Notes: generated by a model not told the origin, from the letters alone. A stretch of DNA of 64,000 nucleotides from Betaproteobacteria bacterium (GCA_016704895.1 JADIZG010000069.1:1-64000); one strand, 5' to 3'. Shown: positions 9,385 through 18,895, numbered from the stretch's first letter. A program made the numbers and translations.

Positions 9385-11837
9385 TCAGTGGACCGCCACC
9401 TCGACGCGCCGCGCTTCGGCATCGCCTCCCGTGCCCTGCGTCAGCGCGGGCTTGCTCATCTCGAACCGCTCGTCGCCGATGCCCGCCGCCTTGATCGCGT
9501 TGCGCACGGCGAGCGCGCGCTGCTTCGCGAGCTCCTGGTTCGCCTCGAGGCTGCCGCTGGCGTCGTGGTAGCCGGAGATCGCCACCTTCGCGTTCGCGTT
9601 GGCTTTCGCCTTCGCGATCGCGGGCTCGAGCGACTTCGCCGCGTCCGCGGGGAGGTCGGCCTTGCCCGAGTCGAAGTAGATCTTGACGACGTCGATCACG
9701 ATGACAGCGCCGGCCGGAGCCGCCGCGACCGCGGCGGGCTTCGCCGCGGGCACCTCGGCCGTCTTGCCCATTCCCCAGGCGCCGAGCAGCGGCACGATCA
9801 GCAGCGCGACGATGTTGATGATCTTGATCAGCGGATTCACCGCCGGGCCCGCGGTGTCCTTGTACGGGTCGCCGACGGTGTCGCCGGTCACCGCCGCCTT
9901 GTGCGCGTCGGAACCCTTGCCGCCGAAGTGGCCGTCTTCGATGTACTTCTTCGCGTTGTCCCACGCGCCGCCGCCGGTGCACATCGAGATCGCGACGAAG
10001 AGGCCGGTGACGATCGTGCCCATCAGCAGGCCGCCCAGCGCGGCAGGCCCGAGGACCAGGCCGACCACGACCGGCACCAGCACCGGCAGCAGCGACGGCA
10101 CGATCATTTCCTTGATCGCCGCCTTGGTCAGCATGTCGACCGCCTTGTGATATTCGGGCTTGGCCGTGCCTTCCATGATGCCCTTGATCTCGCGGAACTG
10201 GCGGCGCACTTCCTCGACCACCGCGCCGGCGGCGCGGCCGACGGCTTCCATCGCCATGGCACCGAACAGGTAAGGGATCAGGCCGCCGATGAACAGGCCC
10301 ACGATCACCTTCGGGTTCGACAGGTCGAAGGTGACCGCGATGTGCTCGGACTCGAGCGCGTGCGTGTAGTCGGCGAACAGCACCAGCGCAGCCAGGCCCG
10401 CCGAGCCGATCGCGTAGCCCTTGGTGACCGCCTTGGTCGTGTTGCCGACCGCGTCGAGCGGGTCGGTGATGTCGCGCGCACTTCCTCGGGCAGTTCGGCC
10501 ATCTCGGCGATGCCGCCGGCGTTGTCGGTGATCGGGCCGTAGGCGTCGAGCGCGACGATGATGCCGGCCATCGACAGCATCGACGTGGCCGAGATCGCGA
10601 TGCCGTAGAGGCCGGCCAGCTTGAACGCGGCCAGGATGGCGGCACACACGAACAGCACCGGCCAGGCGGTCGACTTCATCGACACGCCCAGGCCCGCGAT
10701 GATGTTGGTCGCGTGGCCCGTCGTCGAGGCTTCGGCCACGTGCTTGACCGGCGCGAAGTCGGTGCCCGTGTAGTACTCGGTGATCACGACCATCGCCGCC
10801 GTCAGCGCGAGGCCGATCAGCGTGGCGAGGAAGAGCCGCATCGGCGAGAGCGACGCGTCGGCCGTGCCGATGTCCCCATGATCCACTGGGTGATGAAGCA
10901 GAAGGCGATCGCCGAGATGACGCCCGCGACGATCAGGCCACGGTACAGCGCGTTCATGATCTTGCCGCCGGGCCTCGCCTTGACGAAGAAGCATCCGATG
11001 ATCGACGCGATGATCGAGAAGCCGCCCATGACCAGCGGGTAGGTCACCGCGGCCTCGGCCATCGCCGGCAGCATCAGCGCGCCGAGCAGCATGGTCGCCA
11101 CCGTGGTCACGGCGTAGGTCTCGAACAGGTCGGCCGCCATGCCGGCACAGTCACCGACGTTGTCACCGACGTTGTCGGCGATCACCGCGGGGTTGCGCGG
11201 GTCGTCCTCGGGAATCCCCGCCTCGACCTTGCCGACGAGGTCGGCGCCGACGTCGGCGCCCTTGGTGAAGATGCCGCCGCCCAGCCGCGCGAAGATCGAG
11301 ATCAGCGACGCGCCGAACGCGAAGCCGATCAGCGGCTGGATGGCGTGGTGCAGGCCTTCCTTCATCAGGTTGGGTGCGGCATGGGCGGTGCCCAGCAGAT
11401 ACCAGTAGAAGCCGGCCACGCCGAGCAGGCCCAGCCCGACCACCAGCATGCCGGTGATCGCGCCGCCGCGGAACGCGACGGCCAGCGCGGCGTTGATGCC
11501 GTTGCGCGCGGCTTCGGCCGTCCGCACGTTGGAGCGCACCGACACGTTCATGCCGATGAAGCCCGCGAGGCCCGACAGGATCGCGCCGATCGCGAAGCCG
11601 CCCGCCGTGGTCCACGACAGGAACACCCCGATGATCACGAACAGGACGACGCCGACGATGCCGATGGTCCTGTACTGGCGGTTCAGGTAGGGCCTTGGCG
11701 CCTGCCTGGATCGCCGCGGCGATCTCCTGCATCCGGGCATTGCCGGCGGGCTTGGCCAGGATCCATTGAATCGACCAAGCGCCATAGGCGATGGCCGCGA
11801 TCGCGCAGACGAGCGCGAAAACGAGCGCGGTGGACAT
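9385..11837 (-). CDS. hppA: Membrane-bound proton-pumping pyrophosphatase with C-terminal OmpA-like domain (frameshifted)
   Basis: Hydrolyses pyrophosphate and pumps H+ across the inner membrane. The multi-spanning pump fills residues 1-700. It carries the PPi-binding signature (GADVGADLVGKVEAG, then DNVGDNVGDCAGMAADL). The Lys in GNTTKAVTKG marks the K+-independent class, where K+-dependent pumps have Ala. Residues about 715-815 are an OmpA-like fold: VKIYFDSGKADLP, ISGYHDASGSLEANQELAKQRA, RRVEVAVH. This keeps the Asp and Arg that contact diaminopimelate in OmpA. Shifts occur near 11690 (one extra C in AAGGCCCTAC), 10870 and 10475. Start ATG 11837 follows GGGAGAAG. A PPi-dependent phosphofructokinase gene lies just upstream on the same strand. 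Confidence 0.93.
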
Positions 11838-11994
11838 GCGAGCTTCTCCCTCGAGATAGTGGCAAACCGACAGGGTCGGGCACGCATCGGACGGCGTCCC
11901 TCGCCCCGCGCCGGGGCGACGTCCCCCGGGTGAATCCCCCAGCCCCGGGGCTGCCGACCGGTCAGACCACCCGGTCACCCTCGGGGCAAACACG

Positions 11995-12595
11995 CTATTT
12001 TGACAGAGCCCGGGCCAGGAAGTCGAGCCGATCCTGTCCCCAGAACGGCTCGCCCCGGTAGACGTACCAGGGAACGCCGAAGACCTGGCCGTCGATCGCG
12101 CGTTGCGTCGCGGCCTCGTAGTCGGCCGCGATCCCGGGCGAATCGGCCCGTGCGGCGATGGCCGCCGCGTCCAGGCCGAGCCCCTCCGCGATGGCGCCCA
12201 GCGTCGCGGGGTCGGCGATGTCGCGCTCCTCGGCCCAGCGCGCGGAGCACCGCGCCGGCCATCGCGAGCCCCGACGCGGCGCTGCGCCCGGCCGCCGCGA
12301 GGATCCAGCGGCTCGCGAGATCGCCCGACGACGTGCCGAACTTCGGTGTCACGTTGATCGGCAACTGCAGCCAGTCGCTCCAGCGCGCCAGTTCGACGAG
12401 CCGGTAGGCCTGCCGCTGCGGCGCGCGCTTCGGGAGCGGGAGCCCGCCCGAGACCGGGAACACCTTCGAGAGATCGACCGGAGACAGGCGGCAGGTCGCG
12501 GCGTTCGCCTGCAGCAGCGCCACGAATCGCTCGTGCCCCAGGTAGGTCCAGGGCGAGACGGGCGCGAAGTAGTAGTCGACGACCTTGTCGTTCTC
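11995..12595 (-). CDS. DsbA-fold 2-hydroxychromene-2-carboxylate isomerase family protein (frameshifted)
   Basis: GST-kappa/DsbA-like isomerase of about 200 residues. The N-terminus VDYYFAPVSPWTYLGHERF is typical of the family, with Ser in place of redox cysteines, followed by SKVFPVSGGLPLPKR. After a shift near 12245 the C-terminus reads GVPWYVYRGEPFWGQDRLDFL. The stop TAG is at 11995-11997. No ATG is visible in frame upstream of DYYFAP; GAG stands where a start would be expected, 6-7 nt after GAGGAGG, so the true start codon is uncertain or misread. Family members act on aromatic-degradation intermediates or glutathione conjugates; the substrate here is unknown. Confidence 0.8.
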
Positions 12596-12657
12596 GGGGG
12601 CCTCCTCGATCCGATTCGCCGCCCGCGGCCGCCGCGCGACGCGAGGCGCCCGGGCGC

Positions 12658-12677
12658 GGCTGCGCGTGCGCGCAGCC
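12658..12677 (-). terminator. Stem-loop downstream of the phosphofructokinase gene
   Basis: A perfect 9-bp GC-rich stem (GGCTGCGCG / CGCGCAGCC) with a 2-nt loop lies 45 bp beyond the phosphofructokinase stop. It has no U-tract, so it may be a terminator or only a GC palindrome. Confidence 0.35.
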
Positions 12678-12721
12678 CGACGCTCCTGCGCCCTGCGCTG
12701 CGCGTCCCGCGGGCACCCGCG

Positions 12722-13981
12722 TCACACCTTGAACCCGGGCAGCTTCCTCGCCACCGGAACGTTCTTCAGCCGCACGTACCTCGGGAGCCCGTCCTTGAAC
12801 GGCGGCGGCGCCTCGCCCTTGATCAGCGGCCCGAGGTAAGCGCGCGCCTTCGCCGTGATCCCGTAGCCGTCCCTCGCGATGAAGTCGCGCGGCAGCATCT
12901 TCTCGACGTTCGCGACCTTCGAGAGCGGCGCGGCGGTGATCTTCCAGCGATAGGGCCTGTCCGAGACGCGCGTGATCGCCGCCATCACCGCGTTCTTCCC
13001 GGCGAGCGCGTACTCGACCGCGGCGCGGCCCACCGCGTAGCTCTGCTCGACGTCGGTCTTCGACGCGATGTGGCGCGCGGCGCGCTGCAGGTAATCGGCG
13101 ACCGCCCAGTGGACCTTGTAGCCGAGCCGGTCCTTGACGAGGTTCGCGATCAGCGGACCCACGCCGCCCAGCTGCGCGTGGCCGAACGCGTCCTTCGACC
13201 CCGCGTCGGCCATCAGTCCACCCTCGGCGTTCTGCAGGCCTTCCGAGACGCCGACGCAGCAGTAGCCGTGCGCCCTGGTCTTCGCGTCGACCGCCGCGAG
13301 GAACGCCGCCTCGTCGAAGGGGATCTCGGGGAACAGGAGCACGAGCGGGATCGGCGTGTCCGCATCGTCGGCCATGCCGACCGCCGCGGTGATCCAGCCC
13401 GCGTGGCGGCCCATCACCTCGAGCACGAACACCTTCGTCGACGTCTTCGCCATCGACGCGACGTCGAACGCCGCCTCGCGCATCGACGTCGCCACGTACT
13501 TGGCGACCGAGCCGAAGCCCGGGCAGTTGTCGGTGACGGCCAGGTCGTTGTCGACGGTCTTGGGCACGTGGACCGCGGTGAGCGGGTAACCCAGCTTCTC
13601 CGCGATCTGCGAGACCTTGAGGCAGGTGTCGGCCGAGTCGTTGCCGCCGTTGTAGAAGAAATAGCCGATGTCGTGCGCGCGGAACACCTCGATCAGGCGC
13701 TCGTACTGCGCGCGGGACTCCTCGAGGCCCTTGAGCTTGTAGCGGCACGAGCCGAACGCGCCGGCCGGCGTGTGCTTCAGCGCGCGAATCGATGCGGCGC
13801 TCTCCTTCGACGTGTCGATCAGGTCCTCCTCCAGCGCGCCAATGATGCCGTTGCGCCCCGCGTAGACCTTGCCGATCCTCGAACGATGGCGCCGGGCGGT
13901 CTCGATGACGCCGGCGGCGGAGGCGTTGATGACGGCGGTGACGCCGCCGGACTGGGCGTAGAAGGCGTTGCGCTTCGACAT
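12722..13981 (-). CDS. pfp: Pyrophosphate-dependent 6-phosphofructokinase
   Basis: Reversible PPi + fructose-6-phosphate = Pi + fructose-1,6-bisphosphate, cytosolic. The 419-residue protein is intact. The phosphoryl-donor loop reads GGNDSADT (residues 112-119). The Asp, where ATP enzymes have Gly, excludes ATP, and PKTVDND (140-146) carries the Lys typical of PPi enzymes. VMGRHAGWI contributes to sugar-phosphate binding. The ATG at 13981 gives MSKRNAFYAQSGGVT, the usual family start; the frame is open further upstream but without support. The H+-pyrophosphatase lies downstream on the same strand, an association also known in methanotrophs such as Methylococcus, so PPi made in biosynthesis could feed either glycolysis or the proton gradient. 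Confidence 0.95.
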   Translation of the reverse strand: MSKRNAFYAQSGGVTAVINASAAGVIETARRHRSRIGKVYAGRNGIIGALEEDLIDTSKESAASIRALKHTPAGAFGSCRYKLKGLEESRAQYERLIEVFRAHDIGYFFYNGGNDSADTCLKVSQIAEKLGYPLTAVHVPKTVDNDLAVTDNCPGFGSVAKYVATSMREAAFDVASMAKTSTKVFVLEVMGRHAGWITAAVGMADDADTPIPLVLLFPEIPFDEAAFLAAVDAKTRAHGYCCVGVSEGLQNAEGGLMADAGSKDAFGHAQLGGVGPLIANLVKDRLGYKVHWAVADYLQRAARHIASKTDVEQSYAVGRAAVEYALAGKNAVMAAITRVSDRPYRWKITAAPLSKVANVEKMLPRDFIARDGYGITAKARAYLGPLIKGEAPPPFKDGLPRYVRLKNVPVARKLPGFKV

Positions 13982-14018
13982 GGCGTGACCGGGGGCTCGC
14001 TCGGGGGAAGGCGGGATT

Positions 14019-15084
14019 CTAGCGCGGCGCGCCGGTGAGGCGCGCGAGCCAGGAACGCGCTCCCGCGTGGCCGGGCGCGAGCGCGAGCGCGCGTTCGAAG
14101 CAATGGCGCGCCGCCTTCGGCATCGACGCGGCCGCGCAGGCGATGCCACTGTTGAACCACAGGCTCGCGTCGTCGGGCCGGCCGCGGACGGCGCGCTCCA
14201 TCAGCTCGGCCGCCTCGCGCGGCGCGCCGGCGCGGTGGCGCACCATCGCGAGCAGGTTCAGCAGGTCCGGATCGTCGGCCATGTCCCGCTCGAGCTCGCG
14301 CAGCGTCGCTTCCGCGCCCGCGAGGTCGCCCGAGCCCGCCTGCGCCGTCGCGTGCTGCATGCCTTCGTGGAAGCGAGCGGCGTGCCGGTCGTACACGTCG
14401 GCCCACTTGGCACGGACGTAGTCGTGCTGCCGCGAGAACTTCTCGGCGTCGAAGTTCCCCAGCCCCCCGCCCCCCGACGTGCCGGTGTCGGCGTGCCAGC
14501 GGAACGACGCGCGGTCGACGAACACGAAGCGCGTCCGCTCCGAGAGCTGCAGCACGAAGTCCCAGTCGTCGTGGATGTCCAGCGCGGTGTCGTAGCGGAT
14601 GCCGGTGTCGAGCAGCGAGCGGCGGTAGAGCAGCCCCGAGTGGTGGATGTACGATTTCTCGAGCAGCGCGATCCGGTGGAAAGGCCGCCCGACCGTCGTG
14701 AACAGGGCCCCCTGCTCGAAGACCTCGAACCGCGTAGGCCGCCCCCGCGCCCGGATTCGCCGCGAGCGCCGCCGCGAGCGCCGACAGGTGGCCCTCGAGA
14801 AACTCGTCGTCGTGGTCGAGCATCGTCACGAACGCTCCGGTCGCCGCTTCGATGCCGGCGTTCGCGGCGGACGGACGCGGCAACGGACCGTCGCGCACGA
14901 CCCAGTTCAATCGGAACGGGTAGGCGGAAGCGTCGATCGGGCGGTGGGACGGTCCGCACGCGGCGACCAGCACGACCTCGATCGCCGGGTAGTCCTGCAT
15001 CGCGACCGACGCGAGCGCGCGCGGCAGCGTCGGCGGATCCATGCTCCGCACGACGACGCTGATGACGGGAACGCCTGCGTTCAG
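14019..15084 (-). CDS. GT2 glycosyltransferase with C-terminal TPR (frameshifted)
   Basis: The N-terminal glycosyltransferase fold starts VPVISVVVRSMDPPTLPRAL. It contains SAANAGIEAATGAFVTMLDHDD (metal-binding D-x-D-like HDDE) and the later IHDDWDFVLQLSERTRF. The C-terminal about 130 residues are TPR helices (LLNLLAMVRHRAG, SLWFNSGIACAAASMPKAARHCF). A shift near 14745 separates the halves. The start is unclear: no ATG is present and the frame is open into adk, so the CTG at 15084 is only the most plausible point. It lies between adk and the phosphofructokinase on the same strand. Substrate unknown. Confidence 0.75.
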
Positions 15085-15088
15085 GGCT

Positions 15089-15741
15089 TCAGCGAGCGCC
15101 GCGAGACAGGCGTCGCGGATCGCCTCGACGCCGCCCATGCCGTCGACCTTGCGGTGGCGCGGCGCGCGCGGATCGCCCGAGGCGGCCCATTTCGCGTACC
15201 AGGCGACGAGCGGCTCGGTCTGCGAGTGGTAGACGACGAGGCGCTCGCGCACCGTGTCCTCGCGGTCGTCGTCGCGCTGGATCAGCGCCTCGCCGGTGAC
15301 GTCGTCCTTGCCCGCGACCTTCGGCGGATTGAATCGAACGTGGTAGGTGCGGCCCGAAGCCACGTGCACGCGGCGCCCGCCCATCCGCTCGACGATCGCG
15401 GCATCGGGCACGTGGATCTCGAGCACGACGTCGATCGCGACGCCTTCCCGCTTCATCGCCTCGGCCTGCGGGATCGTGCGCGGGAAGCCGTCGAACAGGT
15501 AGCCCTTCGCGCAGTCGGGCGCCTTGAGGCGGTCGAGCACGAGCCCGATGATGATGTCGTCCGACACGAGCCTGCCGGTGTCCATCACCTTCTTCGCTTC
15601 GAGACCCATCGGCGTGCCTGCCTTGATCGCCGTGCGCAGCATGTCGCCCGTCGAGATCTGCGGGATGCCGTACGCCGCCGTGATGAAGCCGGCCTGCGTG
15701 CCTTTGCCGGCCCCGGGGGGCCCGAGCAGGATCAGTCGCAT
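15089..15741 (-). CDS. adk: Adenylate kinase
   Basis: ATP + AMP = 2 ADP. MRLILLGPPGAGKGTQ at the start holds the P-loop. ISTGDMLRTAIKAGT and GFPRTIPQAEAM bind AMP. The long LID (MGGRRVHVASGRTYHVRFNPP) lacks zinc cysteines, as in other proteobacteria. The last typical residues are VDGMGGVEAIRDACLAAL, about residue 215. As written the frame does not stop there but runs into the GT2 protein. A TGA one frame away at 15089-15091 is the likely real end and implies a one-base error. The gene follows kdsB in the conserved order lpxK-Trm112-kdsB-adk. Confidence 0.95.
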
Positions 15742-15906
15742 GATCGTGGGATCGGCAAATCGGTGCGGACGGCAGGACGCCTGCCTCCGACGAGTCCGCA
15801 AGGCCGCCGGCCCGGCCGATTGTCCCTGCAACTGGCGCGCACGGTCAATTGCGCCGGATCAAGGGATTCCGGGGACGGCACGACGCCGGCGACGCGCGCC
15901 GTGGCG

Positions 15907-16668
15907 TCAGCGCGCCGCCGCGTAGATCGCGCGCACGCGCTCGAGGTCCTCGGGCGTGTCGACGCCCGGCGCGGGAGTGCCCATCGTCAGGTCGACGACG
16001 ATCCGGTGGCCGTGCCACAGCGCCCGCAGCTGCTCGAGCGCCTCGAAGCGCTCGATCGGCGCCGGCGCGAGCTCGGGAAACCGCGCCAGGAATGCCACGC
16101 GATAGGCGTAGAGCCCGTAGTGACGAAGAATCGGCAGCCCCTCGGGCAGCGCTTCGCGGCTCGCCGCGAACGCGTCGCGCGCCCAGGGGATCGGCGCGCG
16201 GCTGAAGTAGAGCGCGTAGCCGTTCGCGTCGCGAACGACCTTGACCACGTTGGGATTGAACGCCTCCGCCGCGTCGTCGATCGGATGGCAGGCCGTCGCG
16301 ATCGACGCGTCGGCGTGCCGCGCGAGCAATTCCGCCATCCGGCGGATCAGCGCCGGCTCGAGCAGCGGCTCGTCGCCCTGGACGTTGACGACGATCGCGT
16401 CCGGCGAGAGGCCGAGCAGCGCCGCCGCCTCGGCGAGGCGATCGGTGCCGGTGGGATGGTCGGCACGCGTCATCAGCGCCTCGACGCCGTACGCGCGCGC
16501 CGCCGCCATCACGCGCTCGTCGTCGGTGGCGATGACGACGCGGTCCGCCCCGCTCTCCCGCGCCCGGTCGGCGACGCGAACGACCATCGGCTTGCCTGCG
16601 ATGTCGGCGAGCGGCTTGCCGGGCAGGCGGGTCGATGCGTAGCGGGCGGGAACGAGAACGGTGAACAT
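15907..16668 (-). CDS. kdsB: 3-deoxy-manno-octulosonate cytidylyltransferase (CMP-KDO synthetase)
   Basis: Activates KDO with CTP for lipopolysaccharide inner-core synthesis, in the cytosol. The 253-residue length is normal. MFTVLVPARYASTRLPGKPL is the nucleotide-binding start. Other motifs are ADHPTGTDRLAEA, VNVQGDEPLLEP (metal/CTP site), YFSRAPIPWARD, HYGLYAYR and the C-terminal GVDTPEDLERVR. The gene is intact, and the neighbours lpxK, Trm112 and adk match the usual betaproteobacterial cluster. Confidence 0.97.
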   Translation of the reverse strand: MFTVLVPARYASTRLPGKPLADIAGKPMVVRVADRARESGADRVVIATDDERVMAAARAYGVEALMTRADHPTGTDRLAEAAALLGLSPDAIVVNVQGDEPLLEPALIRRMAELLARHADASIATACHPIDDAAEAFNPNVVKVVRDANGYALYFSRAPIPWARDAFAASREALPEGLPILRHYGLYAYRVAFLARFPELAPAPIERFEALEQLRALWHGHRIVVDLTMGTPAPGVDTPEDLERVRAIYAAAR

Positions 16669-16790
16669 GGCTTTCGCGCGGCGACGCTACGCGACGGCGC
16701 GCCGCGTCCCGCGCTCGCGTCGCCGCGGCGCGCGGGGGCCGCCGGCTCGTCGCGCCGGACGCATCGCGCCGGCGATGCGCCCGCCTTCCC

Positions 16791-16991
16791 TCATCCCTCG
16801 TGCCGACGGTACGCGTCGGCTTCCTCGGGCGTGAGGCGGCGGGCTTCGTCCTCGAGCATCACCGGGATGCCGTCGCGGATCGGATAGGCGAGGCGCGCCG
16901 ACACCGAGACCAGCTCCTGCTTCTCCCGGTCGTGGACGAGCGGACCCTTGGTCACCGGGCAGACGAGGATCTCGAGCAGTTTGGCGTCCAC
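16791..16991 (-). CDS. Trm112/YcaR family small protein
   Basis: 66 residues beginning with GTG at 16991: VDAKLLEILVCPVTKGPLVHD, then RLAYPIRDGIPVMLEDEARRL. This is the UPF0434/Trm112 fold. A single Cys remains of the CxxC zinc pair (CPVTKG), as in many bacterial members. It overlaps the end of lpxK by 40 bp, which implies coupling. Bacterial members are small, poorly understood partners found between lpxK and kdsB. Confidence 0.93.
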   Translation of the reverse strand: MDAKLLEILVCPVTKGPLVHDREKQELVSVSARLAYPIRDGIPVMLEDEARRLTPEEADAYRRHEG

Positions 16992-17989
16992 GTGAGCTTC
17001 TCCTCGATGCTGTCGACGAGCGAGGGATCGATGCGGGTGCGGATGTCGAGCGCCCAGAAGCGCGCGTCCGCGAGATTCGAGCATTTTACCGCGTCCTTCG
17101 CCGTCATCAGGACGGCCTTCGCGTCCGGCAGCGCGAGATCGCCCGGCGCGTACCGGTGGTGGTCGGGAAAGGCGCGCGTGCGTGCGTCGACGCCGAGCCC
17201 GCGCAGGAGCGCGAAGAAGCGCGCGGGATTCGCCGTCCCCGCGATCGCCCAGGCAGACTCGGGACGGAACGTCGCGGGATCCGCCGAGCGCGCCGGATCC
17301 GCGAGGTTGCGCCAGCGCACCGGCTCGTGCGCCATCAGCGTGTCGCGCGCGTCGCCCGTCGCGCGCCAGGCATCCGCCGCCACGAGCCGGACGATCGCGT
17401 CGACCTCGGACAGGCGCGACCGCGGCTCGCGCAGCGGTCCCGCCGGCAGCATCCATCCGTTGCCGAATCCGCGCGCGTCGTCGACCGCCACGACCTCGAC
17501 GTCGCGCGCGAGCGCGTAGTGCTGCAGTCCGTCGTCGGCGACGACGACGTCGCAGGCGCGATCCGCGTCGAGCAGCAGCGCGGCCGCCTCTGCCCGGTGC
17601 CGTCCGACGGCGACGGTGCGTCCCGATGCCGCGAGCAGCAGGGGTTCGTCGCCCGCGTCGTCGGCGTCGTCGTCGCGCGAGACGACGCGCGCCGCGTCCG
17701 CGCGCCGCCCGTAGCCGCGGCTCACGAAGCCCGGATGCCAGCCGCGCGCCGCCAGCGCGTCGGCGATCGCGATCGCCAGCGGCGTCTTGCCCGAGCCGCC
17801 GACGGTCAGGTTCCCGACGACGACGACGGGCACGCGCACGCGCGTCGCGCGCAGGACGCCGAGCCGGTAGAGCGCCCGCCGCGCGCCGACGACGCCGGCG
17901 TAGATCGCGGAGAGAGGGGCGAGTGCCGTCGCCAGCGGCGTCATCCGCGGGGCGTACCACGCGTCGACGAGCCGGTCCGCGAAGGTCAC
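16952..17989 (-). CDS. lpxK: Tetraacyldisaccharide 4'-kinase
   Basis: Phosphorylates the 4' position of the lipid A precursor at the inner membrane. The GTG at 17989 follows GGGAGG and gives VTFADRLVDAWYAPR, a membrane-associated helix (ATALAPLSAIYAGVVGARR). The P-loop is VGNLTVGGSGKTPL, with FVSRGYGRR, DVVVADDGLQHY (catalytic Asp) and PDHHRYAPGDL further on. Length is about 345 residues. The frame is open far upstream through the repeat block but without gene-like features there. It overlaps the Trm112 gene. Confidence 0.95.
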   Translation of the reverse strand: MTFADRLVDAWYAPRMTPLATALAPLSAIYAGVVGARRALYRLGVLRATRVRVPVVVVGNLTVGGSGKTPLAIAIADALAARGWHPGFVSRGYGRRADAARVVSRDDDADDAGDEPLLLAASGRTVAVGRHRAEAAALLLDADRACDVVVADDGLQHYALARDVEVVAVDDARGFGNGWMLPAGPLREPRSRLSEVDAIVRLVAADAWRATGDARDTLMAHEPVRWRNLADPARSADPATFRPESAWAIAGTANPARFFALLRGLGVDARTRAFPDHHRYAPGDLALPDAKAVLMTAKDAVKCSNLADARFWALDIRTRIDPSLVDSIEEKLTWTPNCSRSSSAR

Positions 17990-17996
17990 CGGGCAA

Positions 17997-18399
17997 CCTC
18001 CCCCAGGCTTGCCGCGGCCGATGTCCCCCGAGGCGAACTCCGTTCGCCCTCCCCCGATGGGGGCTTGCGTCCTTGGGGCGGCCCGGCGGACGCGGCGGCT
18101 TCGCCTCCCCCCTCCTGGAGGAGGGGGCGGATGACGCCCCCCCGAAGCGAACGGAGTTCGCTTCCCCCCAGGGGGCACGCGCTTGGGTCGGCCCGGCGCG
18201 CGTGACCTTCGGACGGCCGTGCGGCGCTCATCGAACGTCCTCCCCCAGGCTTGCCGCGGTCGATGTCCCCCGAGGCGAACGCCGTTCGCCCTCCCCGAAG
18301 GGGGGGGCGCCTGGGGCGGCCCGGCGGACGCGGCGCCTTCGCCTCCCCCCTCCTGAAGGAGGGGGCGAGCGCCTTCGGACGGCCGTGCGGCGCTCATCG
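17997..18399. repeat. Two-unit palindromic repeat block between lpxK and exbD
   Basis: Unit A (17997-18234) and unit B (18239-18399) share three blocks in the same order. One begins CCTCCCCCAGGCTTGCCGCG (at 17997 and 18239), one begins GGGGCGGCCCGGCGGACGCG (at about 18075 and 18313), and one begins CCTTCGGACGGCCGTGCGGC (at 18206 and 18372). Unit A has extra sequence, including a 9-bp palindrome GAAGCGAAC/GTTCGCTTC at 18144-18164. Smaller inverted repeats (GGCGAAC/GTTCGCC) occur in both units. The block resembles intergenic REP/BIME elements; it holds no gene. Confidence 0.75.
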
Positions 18400-18431
18400 G
18401 CGTGGCCGGCGGGGCGGCCGTGCGGAATCGG

Positions 18432-18860
18432 CTACTTCTTCGCGCCGCCGGACGACTGCGTCGCGAACGTGATGTGCACGAGGCCGGCCATCCGCGCGGC
18501 CTCCATCACGTTGACGACCGACTGGTGCGTCGCGCTCGCGTCGGCGCTGATGATGATCACCGGGTCCTTCGCCTGCCCGGCCGAGCGCCTGAGCTCGTCG
18601 GCGAGCGCCGCGGCGTTGGTCCACGTGAACACGGTCTTGTCGATCACGTAGCGTCCCTGCGCGTCGATGCCGACGTTGACCTCGCGCGGACGCTCCTTCG
18701 AGGGATCCGCGTCGGCCTCGGGCAGCGTGATCTGCAGCTCGGCGAAGCGCTGGTAGGTCGTCGTCACCATCAGGAAGATCAGGATGACGAGCAGCACGTC
18801 GATCAACGGGATGAAGTTGATCTCCGGGTCGTCGCGGACGCGGGCGCCGCGCAGGTTCAC
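18432..18860 (-). CDS. exbD: ExbD/TolR biopolymer transport protein
   Basis: Inner-membrane partner of ExbB in the proton-driven energiser for TonB-type or Tol-type transport. Of 142 residues, 12-35 carry the single membrane helix with the essential Asp (INFIPLIDVLLVILIFLMVT). The remainder is a periplasmic domain (RYVIDKTVF, DPVIIISADASATHQSVV). GTG start at 18860 follows GGAGGG. ExbB lies 79 bp upstream across a stem-loop. No tonB or tolA is visible nearby, so the partner is unknown. Confidence 0.95.
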   Translation of the reverse strand: MNLRGARVRDDPEINFIPLIDVLLVILIFLMVTTTYQRFAELQITLPEADADPSKERPREVNVGIDAQGRYVIDKTVFTWTNAAALADELRRSAGQAKDPVIIISADASATHQSVVNVMEAARMAGLVHITFATQSSGGAKK

Positions 18861-18895
18861 CGCAGTCCCTCCGGCGCCTGCGGCGCCTCGAATCT

